Source of the DNA: an uncultured Lactobacillus sp.
GTDB taxonomy: Bacteria > Bacillota > Bacilli > Lactobacillales > Lactobacillaceae
Direction of reading: 5' to 3'
Length of the DNA: 64,000 nt
Assembly (NCBI GenBank): GCA_946482465.1
Contig: CAMLRL010000005.1
Location: 1 to 64,000, forward strand
Both the position numbers and the translations under genes were made by a program. This document shows positions 24,048-32,597 of this stretch, in pieces (the first letter of the stretch is position 1; every line of letters starts with the position of its first letter). The notes below the pieces were generated by a model that saw nothing but the letters and a program-made list of their open reading frames with translations, was not told where the DNA came from and searched no databases.

Positions 24048-25334
24048 ATGTTAAAATCAGTCATTGAAAATGTTCATGCACTGGAAATCTATGATTCACG
24101 TGGTAACCCAACTGTTGAGGCTTTTGTAACCTTATCAAATGGTGTCGTTGGTAAAGCTGAAGTTCCATCAGGTGCTTCAACTGGTGAAAATGAAGCAGTT
24201 GAATTACGTGATGGTGGCAGCCGTGTAGGCGGTAAAGGTGTTTCCCAAGCCGTTGAAAACGTCAATACTAAAATCGCTGATGCTTTAAAGGGTTTGGATC
24301 CACACGATCAGGCAAACATTGACCGCGTAATGATTGAATTAGATGGTACCCCTAACAAGGCTAAGCTTGGTGCTAACGCTATCTTGGGTGTATCAATGGC
24401 TACTGCAGCTGCTGCAGCAAAAGATAGTCACCAACCTTTATACAGATACCTTGGTGGTACTGATCTTGAAATGCCTCAAACTTTCCACAACGTTATTAAC
24501 GGTGGTGAGCATGCTGACAACGGTATTGACGTGCAAGAATTCATGATCACTCCAGTTAAGAAGACTTCATTCCGTGATGGTTTTGAAAAGATCGTTAACA
24601 CTTACCACACTTTAAAGAAAGTTCTTGAAGATATGGGTTACGAAACTGGCCTTGGTGATGAAGGTGGTTTCGCTCCTAACATGAAGAACTCTGAAGAAGC
24701 TTTACAAGCTTTACACGACGCTATCGTTAAGGCTGGTTACAAGCCTGGTGAAGATATTGCCATTGCGTGTGACTGTGCTGCTTCATACTTCTACAACAAA
24801 GAAGACGGCAAGTACCACTTCGAAGGTAAAGTATTTAACGATGAAGAATTAGCTCAATACTACGACAAGTTACTTGACGAATTCCCAGAATTAATCTCAA
24901 TTGAAGACCCATACGATGAAAATGATGTTGACGGCATGATTAAATTTACTCAAAGCCACAAAGACAGAATTCAAATTGTTTTGGATGACTTCATTTGTAC
25001 TAACCCTAAGCTTTTGACTAAAGCTATTAAGGAAGGTGCCGGTAACGCTTCATTAATCAAGTTAAACCAAATTGGTACTGTTACTGAAACTTTGGAAACT
25101 ATCCGTCTTTCACGTAAGAACGGATACAACACCATGATTTCTCACCGTTCAGGTGAAACTGGTGACACATTTATCGCTGACTTTGCCGTTGCTGTTAACG
25201 GTGGTCAATTGAAGACTGGTGCCCCAGCTCGTTCAGAACGTGTTGAAAAGTACAACCGTTTGCTTGAAATCGAAGAAGAACTTGGCGAAGGCGAGCGTTT
25301 AGCTACATTCCCAGACAGTATTGACAAAGACTAA
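24048..25334 (+). CDS. eno: Enolase
   Basis: 428 residues. SVIENVHALEIYDSRGNPTVEA opens the protein, GASTGENEAVELRD holds the loop that closes over the substrate, and the metal and catalytic residues appear in EVGDEGGF-like LGDEGGFAPN, SIEDPYDE and LDDFICTNP. It converts 2-phosphoglycerate to phosphoenolpyruvate, here also the phosphate source for DhaM through the PTS. AGGAGG precedes the ATG. Codons are strongly biased, as for an abundant protein. It is monocistronic, not in the usual gap-pgk-tpi cluster. Confidence 0.98.
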   Translation: MLKSVIENVHALEIYDSRGNPTVEAFVTLSNGVVGKAEVPSGASTGENEAVELRDGGSRVGGKGVSQAVENVNTKIADALKGLDPHDQANIDRVMIELDGTPNKAKLGANAILGVSMATAAAAAKDSHQPLYRYLGGTDLEMPQTFHNVINGGEHADNGIDVQEFMITPVKKTSFRDGFEKIVNTYHTLKKVLEDMGYETGLGDEGGFAPNMKNSEEALQALHDAIVKAGYKPGEDIAIACDCAASYFYNKEDGKYHFEGKVFNDEELAQYYDKLLDEFPELISIEDPYDENDVDGMIKFTQSHKDRIQIVLDDFICTNPKLLTKAIKEGAGNASLIKLNQIGTVTETLETIRLSRKNGYNTMISHRSGETGDTFIADFAVAVNGGQLKTGAPARSERVEKYNRLLEIEEELGEGERLATFPDSIDKD

Positions 25335-25343
25335 TTTGTTAAT

Positions 25344-25373
25344 AAAAAAGCCTGCAATATTGCAGGCTTTTTT
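25344..25373 (+). terminator. Enolase terminator
   Basis: AAAAGCCTGCAATATTGCAG continues into GCTTTTTT, giving a near-perfect hairpin with long T run. It isolates eno from the CRISPR leader. Confidence 0.93.
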
Positions 25374-25410
25374 AGTGTCAAAATTTTTAAAAATGTGTTT
25401 TTAGCATAAA

Positions 25411-25583
25411 TTCAAGATTTAAACATCTATGCTATAATTTGAGTAAACATTTAATTTCTAGAACTGCATTATCAGGACTAGATTAGCTACCTTTTTCCTG
25501 ATATTGCTGCAAAAACTGGTCGTGTTTCTAATATTATTTGGTTTAATTCAACCATATTATTAAAATTTGATGATAAAACATCG
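25411..25583 (+). promoter_or_regulatory. CRISPR leader with probable pre-crRNA promoter
   Basis: TGCTATAAT at 25430-25438 is an extended -10; TTCAAG (25411-25416) is a modest -35. About 20 bases downstream TATCAGGA (25470-25477) and TCCTGATA (25496-25503) form a perfect 8-base stem with an 18-base loop. The leader ends at 25583, next to the newest repeat. It carries no open reading frame and no cas remnant that I can see. Confidence 0.55.
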
Positions 25584-26345
25584 GTTTTAGATGGCTGTTA
25601 AATCGATGATGATTAGAACAAGTCCGTTGGATCAATGCCTTGTGCATGAGTTTTAGATGGCTGTTAAATCGATGATGATTAGAACTCATCTTGTGGTAAT
25701 GTCGCTGAAACAGTAGTTTTAGATGGCTGTTAAATCGATGATGATTAGAACGCAATAGCTTGACCAGGTGTATAACTAGCAGTTTTAGATGGCTGTTAAA
25801 TCGATGATGATTAGAACGCAATAGCTTGACCAGGTGTATAACTAGCAGTTTTAGATGGCTGTTAAATCGATGATGATTAGAACTGATAATAATATCATTA
25901 TCATATAAATCTGGTTTTAGATGGCTGTTAAATCGATGATGATTAGAACACCAATAATACCTAACGCACTTGATGATGAGTTTTAGATGGTTGTTAAATC
26001 GATGATGATTAGAACAAGCAATTATTATCATACGAAATAACTGACGTTTTAGATGGTTGTTAAATCGATGATGATTAGAACGACGCTCACGACGTATGGA
26101 AAAAGGCAATTGTTTTAGATGGTTGTTAAATCGATGATGATTAGAACGATATCGTGTTGAGAATTGGTACTTAACTGGTTTTAGATGGTTGTTAAATCGA
26201 TGATGATTAGAACTGGTGAGTGAACCAACAGGCTTGAACAATCGTTTTAGATGGTTGTTAAATCGATGATGATTAGAACACGGCGGCTTCCGTGACAACG
26301 ATGCTTACAGTTTTAGATAGTTGTTATGCAAAAGCAAAAAGTTAT
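25584..26345 (+). CRISPR. CRISPR array, type II-A-like, 12 repeats and 11 spacers
   Basis: Repeats are 36 bases, beginning GTTTTAGATGG and ending GATGATTAGAAC; every spacer is exactly 30 bases. Repeats start at 25584, 25650, 25716, 25782, 25848, 25914, 25980, 26046, 26112, 26178, 26244 and 26310. The first six have C at position 12 and the next five T. The last keeps only its first 16 bases, with one change, and also has T. Spacers 3 (25752-25781) and 4 (25818-25847) are identical. The G-T-T-T-T-A-G start, the length and the 30-base spacers match type II-A arrays of lactobacilli. No cas1, cas2, cas9 or csn2 lies in the window. Confidence 0.97.
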
Positions 26346-26363
26346 ATTAAAGTCACAATAAAA

Positions 26364-26389
26364 GGCTTGCTTTTAAAGCAAGTCTTTTT
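26364..26389 (+). terminator. Terminator after the CRISPR array
   Basis: GGCTTGC, loop TTTTAAA, GCAAGTC, then TTTTT. It would end the pre-crRNA transcript. Confidence 0.8.
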
Positions 26390-26547
26390 GTTTCGCCTAT
26401 TTAACAAGCCAATTAGAAAATACAATTAATACTAGTCTTTTACAATTTATTTTACGATATCGGTTCCCTAAATTCTTCATGCTAGATAACCAATAATTTT
26501 TAAAATATGATACAGACAATGTGGCAAGATCTGCAAATTGAATAAAA

Positions 26548-26880
26548 CTAATTTTTATTTACTTTCTTATTGAATTCTCTCTTTGAAACATACTGGATTT
26601 TCTTAACATACTGACCTCTATGATCAATTTTGATATATTGTTTAGAAGGGTCGTAACCACCTACTCTTCTGATCCTATATGGAAGTTTCTTACCAGTCTT
26701 GGCATCATAAGCTTGAACGTTAAAATACTTTTGCGTATTCTTTTCTACTTGAGCATAACTTTTAGTTTCGGGAATTGTAAGATTGAAACGATCGAAAATT
26801 TCATTATGAATAAAAAAGGGAAAACAAAAGAAAACTGCAATTGCTAACACAAAGACAAAAAATATTTTTCTAAAATTCAT
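26548..26880 (-). CDS. YxeA-like (DUF1093) exported protein
   Basis: 110 residues. Residues 2-22 form a signal peptide or anchor (RKIFFVFVLAIAVFFCFPFF). The remaining part, TKSYAQVEKNTQKYFNVQAYDAKTGKKLPYRI, fits the small beta-rich YxeA family of secreted Firmicute proteins, which have no settled function. AAGGAG precedes the ATG. It is monocistronic and divergent from the P-type ATPase gene. Confidence 0.7.
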   Translation of the reverse strand: MNFRKIFFVFVLAIAVFFCFPFFIHNEIFDRFNLTIPETKSYAQVEKNTQKYFNVQAYDAKTGKKLPYRIRRVGGYDPSKQYIKIDHRGQYVKKIQYVSKREFNKKVNKN

Positions 26881-27097
26881 GATTACTCCTTATCCAATTT
26901 GGTTTTATAGATTTAGCAGATTAGCTAAAATAACTGCTTAATTTAAATTCTAAGTGTATTAATACACTAGTATACCTTTATTATACACTTTTCATAATTT
27001 TTTACGAGTATAGCAACAATATCTATTTTATTTGCTAGCAAAAGTCAATTATTTATGCTACTTTAAGTGCAGTATTTAAAACTAAGGAAGTAGTAAT

Positions 27098-29371
27098 ATG
27101 TCTGAAAAATTTAAGGGTTTAAGCCAAGCCGAAGCAGATAAACTTCTTCAAAAAAATGGTTTAAATGAAGTTCCTGAACCTCAATTTAACTTTTTCAAAG
27201 AATTTTTATCTAAGTTATGGAATTTATCGGCCTGGATTTTAGAAGCTGCCCTCCTTTTGGAATGCATCTTAGGTAAGTGGATTCAATCATTGTTTGTGCT
27301 TTTAATGTTGCTTTTTGCCGCATGGAACGGTGCTTCTAAGAAAAAGCAGTCACGCAAAGTATTAAACAATATTTCTCATAAGCTGACACCTTCTATTTCT
27401 GTCCAAAGAGACGGCAAGTGGCAAAATATTGATTCCAAATATTTAGTCCCAGGTGATTTAATCAGCATGCAGGCTGGTGATGTCCTAGCAGCAGATGTGA
27501 AATTACTTGAAGGTCAGATCTCTACTGACGAAAGTTCGATTACTGGCGAGGCCAAGACAGTTCGTAAAAATCCGCAGGATACAGCTTATGCAGGTACAAC
27601 TGTGACTGAAGGAAACGGACTTGCTCAAGTCACAGCTACAGGAGCAAATTCGCGTTCTGGTAAAACAATTAACCTGATTAATAACTCAGCTGCTCCGGGA
27701 CACCTACAACAATTATTAACCAAAATCATTTATTACTTATGTATTTTAGATGGTATTTTGACACTAGTAATCGTTGTGGCATCCTTTTTCAAAGGTGGCG
27801 ACCTCAACAATTTAATTAATATGTTGCCATTTTTAGCTATGATGTTCATAGCTTCCATCCCTGTTGCTATGCCCTCAACTTTTGCACTCTCAAATTCCTT
27901 TGAGGCAACCCGTCTAAGTAAAGAAGGCGTGTTGACATCAGATCTGACCGGTATTCAGGACGCAGCTAATCTTAATCTGATTTTGCTAGATAAAACCGGA
28001 ACAATCACACAAAATAAAACAGCTGTTGGTCAATGGACAAATTTTAGTTCATTAGATAATAACCAAGCCCTAGAATTGGCGGCTGCTGCCACAGATCAGA
28101 GAAATAAAAAAATTATTGATACGGCGATTGATGACTATGTAACTGGTTTAGGACTTGAAGTGAAGACAGGTACTGACTTTACGCCATTTACTTCTAGCAC
28201 CGGTTATTCAATGGCCAATTATAACGGGCACAATATCAAGCTGGGGTCTTTTAAGCAGCTCTCGCTCATTGATCAGAATGCTAATGAAAAAGCTAAAGAT
28301 GTTGATTTTAGTGCGGGACGCTCAGTTGCTGTACTGATTGACGATAAATTAGCCGGGGTCTTTATTTTGCAGGATATGGTGCGTCCTGATTCTAAAAAAT
28401 CTCTTGGTGAGCTTAAAAAGCGTGGCGTCAAACCAATTATGCTCACAGGTGACAACCAAAAGACTGCTGAAGCTGTAGCTAAGCAAGTCGATTTACAAGG
28501 CGATGTCATATCAATTCATGATTTTAATGATGAAACTGATACCAGTAAATTAGCGGGTATTGCGGATGTTTTACCAGAAGATAAGTTAAAGATGGTTAAG
28601 TTTTTCCAGAAAAAAGGCTATATCGTCGGCATGACCGGTGACGGTGTTAACGACTCCCCCGCTTTGAAACAAGCTGAAGTCGGAATTGCTGTTTCCAACG
28701 CGGCTGATGTTGCCAAACGGTCAGGAAAGATGGTTCTTCTAAATGATGGTTTATCTTCAATTGTTAAAATTCTTGACGCTGGTCACAGGGTCTATCAAAG
28801 AATGACAACCTGGTCGTTAACTAAATTGGCGAGAACTGCGCAATTAACTATGCTTTTGACCTTCGGTTATCTTTTCTTTGACTATATCCCAATGGCGTTA
28901 AATGCAATGGTTATTTATACAATTATGAATAATATGGTCACAATGATGATTGGTACGGATAGGACTCACATTACCTATAAGCCTGAAAATTGGAATATGG
29001 CCCGCTTAGCCAAAATTGCTTTTTCACTTGCTTTCGGATGGACGGCTATCGGCATCTTTGCTATTGCATATCTTAATACTCACGGTTATAGTCACGGTAC
29101 AGTGTCAACCATGGTCTACGTCTACCTTGTCTTAAGTGCTATGTTTATTATCTTAATCACCAGAACTAAGCGCTACTTTTGGCAGGATTACCCGTCAAAG
29201 GCTGTTGGTCTAACTCAGTTAGGTGATGTAATTTTAACAGTAATATTAGCTTTATTTGGCATAGCAATGACTAAAATTACATGGACGAATCTATTACTAA
29301 CGTTCGCTGCTGCTTTGATTGCCGCTATCATTATTGACCTCTTTTATCAGCCGATAATGAAAAATCGCTAG
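27098..29371 (+). CDS. P-type proton-translocating ATPase (P3A)
   Basis: 757 residues. The order is: short N-terminus, actuator domain, IPVAMPS in helix 4, LLDKTGT with phosphorylated Asp 298, nucleotide-binding domain, hinge MTGDGVNDSPALKQAEVGIA, and six C-terminal helices. No metal-binding N-terminal domain and no CPC motif, so it is not a heavy-metal pump; overall it matches plasma-membrane proton-efflux ATPases, shorter than the plant and fungal ones because the autoinhibitory tail is absent. The actuator loop reads TGEA (149-152) instead of the usual TGES. It probably expels protons under acid stress. Confidence 0.88.
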   Translation: MSEKFKGLSQAEADKLLQKNGLNEVPEPQFNFFKEFLSKLWNLSAWILEAALLLECILGKWIQSLFVLLMLLFAAWNGASKKKQSRKVLNNISHKLTPSISVQRDGKWQNIDSKYLVPGDLISMQAGDVLAADVKLLEGQISTDESSITGEAKTVRKNPQDTAYAGTTVTEGNGLAQVTATGANSRSGKTINLINNSAAPGHLQQLLTKIIYYLCILDGILTLVIVVASFFKGGDLNNLINMLPFLAMMFIASIPVAMPSTFALSNSFEATRLSKEGVLTSDLTGIQDAANLNLILLDKTGTITQNKTAVGQWTNFSSLDNNQALELAAAATDQRNKKIIDTAIDDYVTGLGLEVKTGTDFTPFTSSTGYSMANYNGHNIKLGSFKQLSLIDQNANEKAKDVDFSAGRSVAVLIDDKLAGVFILQDMVRPDSKKSLGELKKRGVKPIMLTGDNQKTAEAVAKQVDLQGDVISIHDFNDETDTSKLAGIADVLPEDKLKMVKFFQKKGYIVGMTGDGVNDSPALKQAEVGIAVSNAADVAKRSGKMVLLNDGLSSIVKILDAGHRVYQRMTTWSLTKLARTAQLTMLLTFGYLFFDYIPMALNAMVIYTIMNNMVTMMIGTDRTHITYKPENWNMARLAKIAFSLAFGWTAIGIFAIAYLNTHGYSHGTVSTMVYVYLVLSAMFIILITRTKRYFWQDYPSKAVGLTQLGDVILTVILALFGIAMTKITWTNLLLTFAAALIAAIIIDLFYQPIMKNR

Positions 29372-29395
29372 TTTATTAGTTTAATAACGCAAAAG

Positions 29396-29436
29396 AAAAA
29401 CCTGATCTTGGACTTTTTCCAAAATCAGGTTTTTTA
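29396..29436 (+). terminator. Terminator of the P-type ATPase gene
   Basis: AAAAACCTGAT and ATCAGGTTTTTT flank a loop of about 18 bases that itself holds TTGGA/TCCAA. Confidence 0.85.
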
Positions 29437-29806
29437 AGGTATACCGATGAGTTCCTGAATTTTCCATCACATCGGTAAAAAGGTTTTGTATATGCTATTT
29501 GGTATAATAATTTAGAATAGGAAAAAATAGTTAAATTAATCAGGAAAATTAATTTTGGTAAGATGCGAGTCAACAGCAAAAATAAATTTTACTTTACCAA
29601 TGACCCTCATATCCCCCCTTTCGCTGGTTGTACGTTTATAACAAATGCTGCATAAACATGTAGCAAGGGCTACATTATTTATGCTTTAAATTACATTCGT
29701 TATGTTTATCTTAATACATAAAATAACTAATGTAAACTATTTAGTTTTATTTTTTTACTATGAAATCAGTAAAACTTACTGATTTTAAATGTGTTAAATA
29801 ACGAAA
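29437..29806. other. Intergenic region with a large imperfect palindrome
   Basis: No gene is supported. At 29650-29684 GCATAAA-C-ATGTAGC is followed by a 4-base loop and GCTACAT-TA-TTTATGC, a 14-base-pair stem with a small asymmetric bulge. There is no T run after it. It could be an operator or the core of a small RNA. The rest is AT-rich without motifs I recognise. Confidence 0.5.
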
Positions 29807-30325
29807 TTATTTCTTTAATTCGTACACGTATGAAGTTTCGTCTGGACGATAAACTCCGTGTAACAGACCCACTTTAGTAAATCCCATTTTTGCAATCAGA
29901 TGTTGCATTGCTTGGTTATCTTCATGAGTATCAATTCTAATCGAATCTATATCAGCACGATTGTCTTTAATATCATTAATAACAGCCCGCAATAACTTAG
30001 TAGCGTAGCCTTTACCAGAATGCTGTGAGTGAATTGCCACACGATGAATAACTACATATTTATCAGTGTCGCATAGCCATTCACCATCTAAATGATCATA
30101 AATATGATCCGGTCCGTCAACAATTGCAATTGCTCCAACCGTTTCTTGATCTTCAGATACGGCTAAAAACGCCCATCCATTTTCGATATCTTCTTTAATT
30201 TGTCCTTTTGACGGATATTCACCTTGCCACTGGTTAACACCGTGCTCAGCTAATTGATTAGCACCGTCTTTCAAAATAGCGATAATTTGGTCAAAATCGG
30301 CCATAGTTGCTTTTCTTAATTGCAA
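29807..30325 (-). CDS. GNAT-family N-acetyltransferase
   Basis: 172 residues of one GNAT domain: MQLRKATMADFDQIIAI at the start, VIHRVAIHSQHSGKGYATKLL as the acetyl-CoA pyrophosphate loop (the Q/R-x-x-G-x-G/A pattern) and IRIDTHEDNQAMQHLIAKMGF near the end. It transfers an acetyl group from acetyl-CoA to an unknown amine. It has its own ribosome site (AGGAG) and no operon partner. Confidence 0.88.
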   Translation of the reverse strand: MQLRKATMADFDQIIAILKDGANQLAEHGVNQWQGEYPSKGQIKEDIENGWAFLAVSEDQETVGAIAIVDGPDHIYDHLDGEWLCDTDKYVVIHRVAIHSQHSGKGYATKLLRAVINDIKDNRADIDSIRIDTHEDNQAMQHLIAKMGFTKVGLLHGVYRPDETSYVYELKK

Positions 30326-30490
30326 ATTACTCTATTCTCCTTTTTTTGAAATACTGTACCATTATATATACTTGACCCCCAGCTTGTAAAAAATTTGCAC
30401 TTCAAAAAAGAAAAAATTTTCATTTTTCAGTAAACGCTATCAAAAGAGTGTATAGACAGATTAACCTTATTTCAACTAATTTTTACTCAA

Positions 30491-30520
30491 TAAAAAAAGC
30501 CTTGCTCTCACAAGACTTTT
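30491..30520 (-). terminator. Terminator of the aldo/keto reductase gene
   Basis: Minus-strand AGTCTTG, loop TGAGAG, CAAGGCT then a T run. Confidence 0.75.
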
Positions 30521-30556
30521 AACTCAAAAAACTAAAAATAGATCTTCGTTAGGCTT

Positions 30557-31498
30557 TTAAAAATCACTAAACAATTGATCAATTTCTTGATATTCTCTTG
30601 GTGACAATTTAACTGACATGGTTTTCGCATTGCTTCTGACCTGATCAGCGTTGCGCGCACCCGGAATCACGACACTAATTGCTGGATTGGCCATATACCA
30701 TGCCAAAACAGTCTGGGTAACCGTTGCCTCGTGCTTAGTTGCTATCTCACGGATACCCGCAATACCCTTGATTGCTCTGTCATACCGGTCTTCGTTAAAA
30801 TCGCCCAGCAGTTGCCCACCGTCAGTGCTGTTAAACTTGTTCCAGTCATCAGCGCCGTATTTACCAGTTAACAGACCTGAAGCTAACGGGAAAAATGGCA
30901 CAAATGAAATATTTTGCTCATGTAAATATTCCAATTCTTCCTTAACAGGAGCGCGACGCACCAAACTATAATGATCCTCAACGATATCAACTTTCCCATT
31001 TTTATTTGCTTCTTTAATTTGACTCAAAGAAAAGTTAGAAACACCAATAGCCCGAATTTTACCAGCTTTGCGAATTTCATCTAAAGTTTCAATTGCTTCA
31101 TCTTTTGGTGTATTCTCATCTGGGTAGTGCAAGTAAAAAATATCAATATAGTCTGTCTTCAACCGTAAAAGTGCCTCATCAACGGCTTTTTTAATGAAAG
31201 CAGCACTATTATTAGGTGCCATATTTTGTGACTTATCTTGGGCAGCCTTGGTAGCAATAATTACTTTTGAGCGATCATAATTTTGCAAGACATCCCCAAT
31301 GATCTCTTCGGATCTGCCGAGCCCATAGACATAAGCGGTATCAAAAAAGTTGATGCCCTGCTTAAGAGCCTCGCGCAGTAAATCATATCCGTCTTCTTCA
31401 TTTAAATTTTTAAATAAGTTATGTCCCCCAACTTTATTTGTTCCTAAACCCAACTTAGTTGTGTAAACATCACTTTTGCCAATTCTGATTTTATCCAT
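30557..31498 (-). CDS. Aldo/keto reductase
   Basis: 313 residues, a TIM-barrel AKR. FFDTAYVYGLGRSEEIIG contains the catalytic Asp and Tyr, IIATKAAQ the Lys and YIDIFYLHYPDEN the His of the tetrad. The C-terminal VIPGARNADQVRSNAKT binds the NADPH phosphate. It reduces an aldehyde or ketone; substrate unknown. Monocistronic, with a cre-like site about 220 bases upstream that may tie it to carbon control. Confidence 0.92.
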   Translation of the reverse strand: MDKIRIGKSDVYTTKLGLGTNKVGGHNLFKNLNEEDGYDLLREALKQGINFFDTAYVYGLGRSEEIIGDVLQNYDRSKVIIATKAAQDKSQNMAPNNSAAFIKKAVDEALLRLKTDYIDIFYLHYPDENTPKDEAIETLDEIRKAGKIRAIGVSNFSLSQIKEANKNGKVDIVEDHYSLVRRAPVKEELEYLHEQNISFVPFFPLASGLLTGKYGADDWNKFNSTDGGQLLGDFNEDRYDRAIKGIAGIREIATKHEATVTQTVLAWYMANPAISVVIPGARNADQVRSNAKTMSVKLSPREYQEIDQLFSDF

Positions 31499-31913
31499 AT
31501 CTATTCACTCCCAAAAAGCTATCATAGCTAACAGCTTATAAACTAGCGTTGTTTTTCTAAACTAATAATGCACTATAGGGCAAGGTAACAAACTTATTAG
31601 TAATACTTTTTCAGTAAATAAATTATTTAGGTTAAGCCAATTTATATTTTCACTTAGCCACTACCTATCAACTAAAAAGTATGGTAACCTTTTTCAACAG
31701 AAATTACTAAATTTAGCAAGCGCTTACAACAATGACAAAATTATACTTTAAGTAAATCTTATATCCTCCTCTTAAAAAAACGCTTTTATTACTACCGTAG
31801 TTGTATTCTAACGATTATTAAAGCCAACAGTCAAGTAAGTATTCTTTTCTTATTAAAAATAGCGATTTTGTTAGTTGAACTGAGGCTAATAAAAAATTGT
31901 CAATTTAGCTACC
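31499..31913. other. Intergenic region with a cre-like site
   Basis: No gene is supported. AGCAAGCGCTTACA at 31715-31728 (plus strand) matches cre in 12 of 14 positions when read on the minus strand. Minus-strand TATAAT lies just upstream at 31740-31745, so CcpA may act on a promoter there that serves the aldo/keto reductase gene. An AGAGGAGG run on the minus strand near 31770 has no start codon at a normal distance. Confidence 0.4.
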
Positions 31914-31953
31914 AAAAAAGTTCCCCAGAGATTGACCCTCAGGGAACTTTTTA
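31914..31953 (-). terminator. Terminator of apt
   Basis: Minus-strand AAAAAGTTCCC, 15-base loop, GGGGAACTTTTTT. Confidence 0.85.
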
Positions 31954-31969
31954 ATTGCATGTTATTCAC

Positions 31970-32497
31970 TTAAGCACCGTGGTACTTAACTAATGAGTAA
32001 ACATCAAGTCCCGGTAATTTTTCTTTTCCTTTTAGATCAGGTAATTCAATATAAAAAGCAGACCCAACTAATTCTCCACCTAAATTTTCAATTAGTTGCT
32101 TACATGCTCTCAGAGTTCCTGCTGTAGCAAGTAAATCATCACAAACTACCACACGCTGACCTGGTTTGATTGCATCTTTATGTATTTCCAAACTATTAGA
32201 ACCATATTCCAAATCATAAGAAGCACGTTCCACTTCTCTAGGTAACTTATGTGGTTTCCTAGCAGGTACAAACCCAATACCCAATTCGGTAGCTACGGGA
32301 CAGCCAACTATAAAACCACGAGCCTCGGGACCTACAATGACATCAGCATTTTTGCTTTTAACATATTCTGCTAATTCATGAGTAGCTGCTTGAAACAATT
32401 TGCCATCCTGTAAAATAGGAGTGATGTCACGAAAAATGATCCCCTTATTAGGGAAATCCTTAACACTTGCAATATGTTTCTCAAAATCGTTTGCCAT
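31970..32497 (-). CDS. apt: Adenine phosphoribosyltransferase
   Basis: 175 residues. [15 protein letters not shown] is the APT flexible loop region, [15 protein letters not shown] the base-binding part, and [17 protein letters not shown] the PRPP loop with paired acidic residues. It makes AMP from adenine and PRPP. It lies 100 bases after recJ on the same strand, the usual order in lactobacilli, and may share its transcript. Confidence 0.96.
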   Translation of the reverse strand: MANDFEKHIASVKDFPNKGIIFRDITPILQDGKLFQAATHELAEYVKSKNADVIVGPEARGFIVGCPVATELGIGFVPARKPHKLPREVERASYDLEYGSNSLEIHKDAIKPGQRVVVCDDLLATAGTLRACKQLIENLGGELVGSAFYIELPDLKGKEKLPGLDVYSLVKYHGA

Positions 32498-32597
32498 AAG
32501 AAGAAAAAACCTCCAAAACTTAACTTTCTTGCTAAAGCTTATCCGACCTTAATATTCTAACAGATTTCAAGATTAAAAGCACTAATAATGTGAAAAA

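Noticed and set aside
25543..26298. A 251-codon open frame on the minus strand through the CRISPR array
   Set aside because: Repeat plus spacer is 66 bases, a multiple of three, so the frame stays open through the whole array. The translation is a 22-residue periodic sequence with no homologue-like content.
26310..26389. Tail of the array as a tracrRNA-like or guide-like RNA
   Set aside because: The last repeat followed by AAG-rich sequence and a terminator looks guide-like at first sight. However, there is no anti-repeat complementary to the repeat, which a tracrRNA needs, so a degenerate terminal repeat is the simpler reading.
29376..29579. 67-codon minus-strand frame after the P-type ATPase
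   Set aside because: It runs through the terminator hairpin and has no ribosome site.
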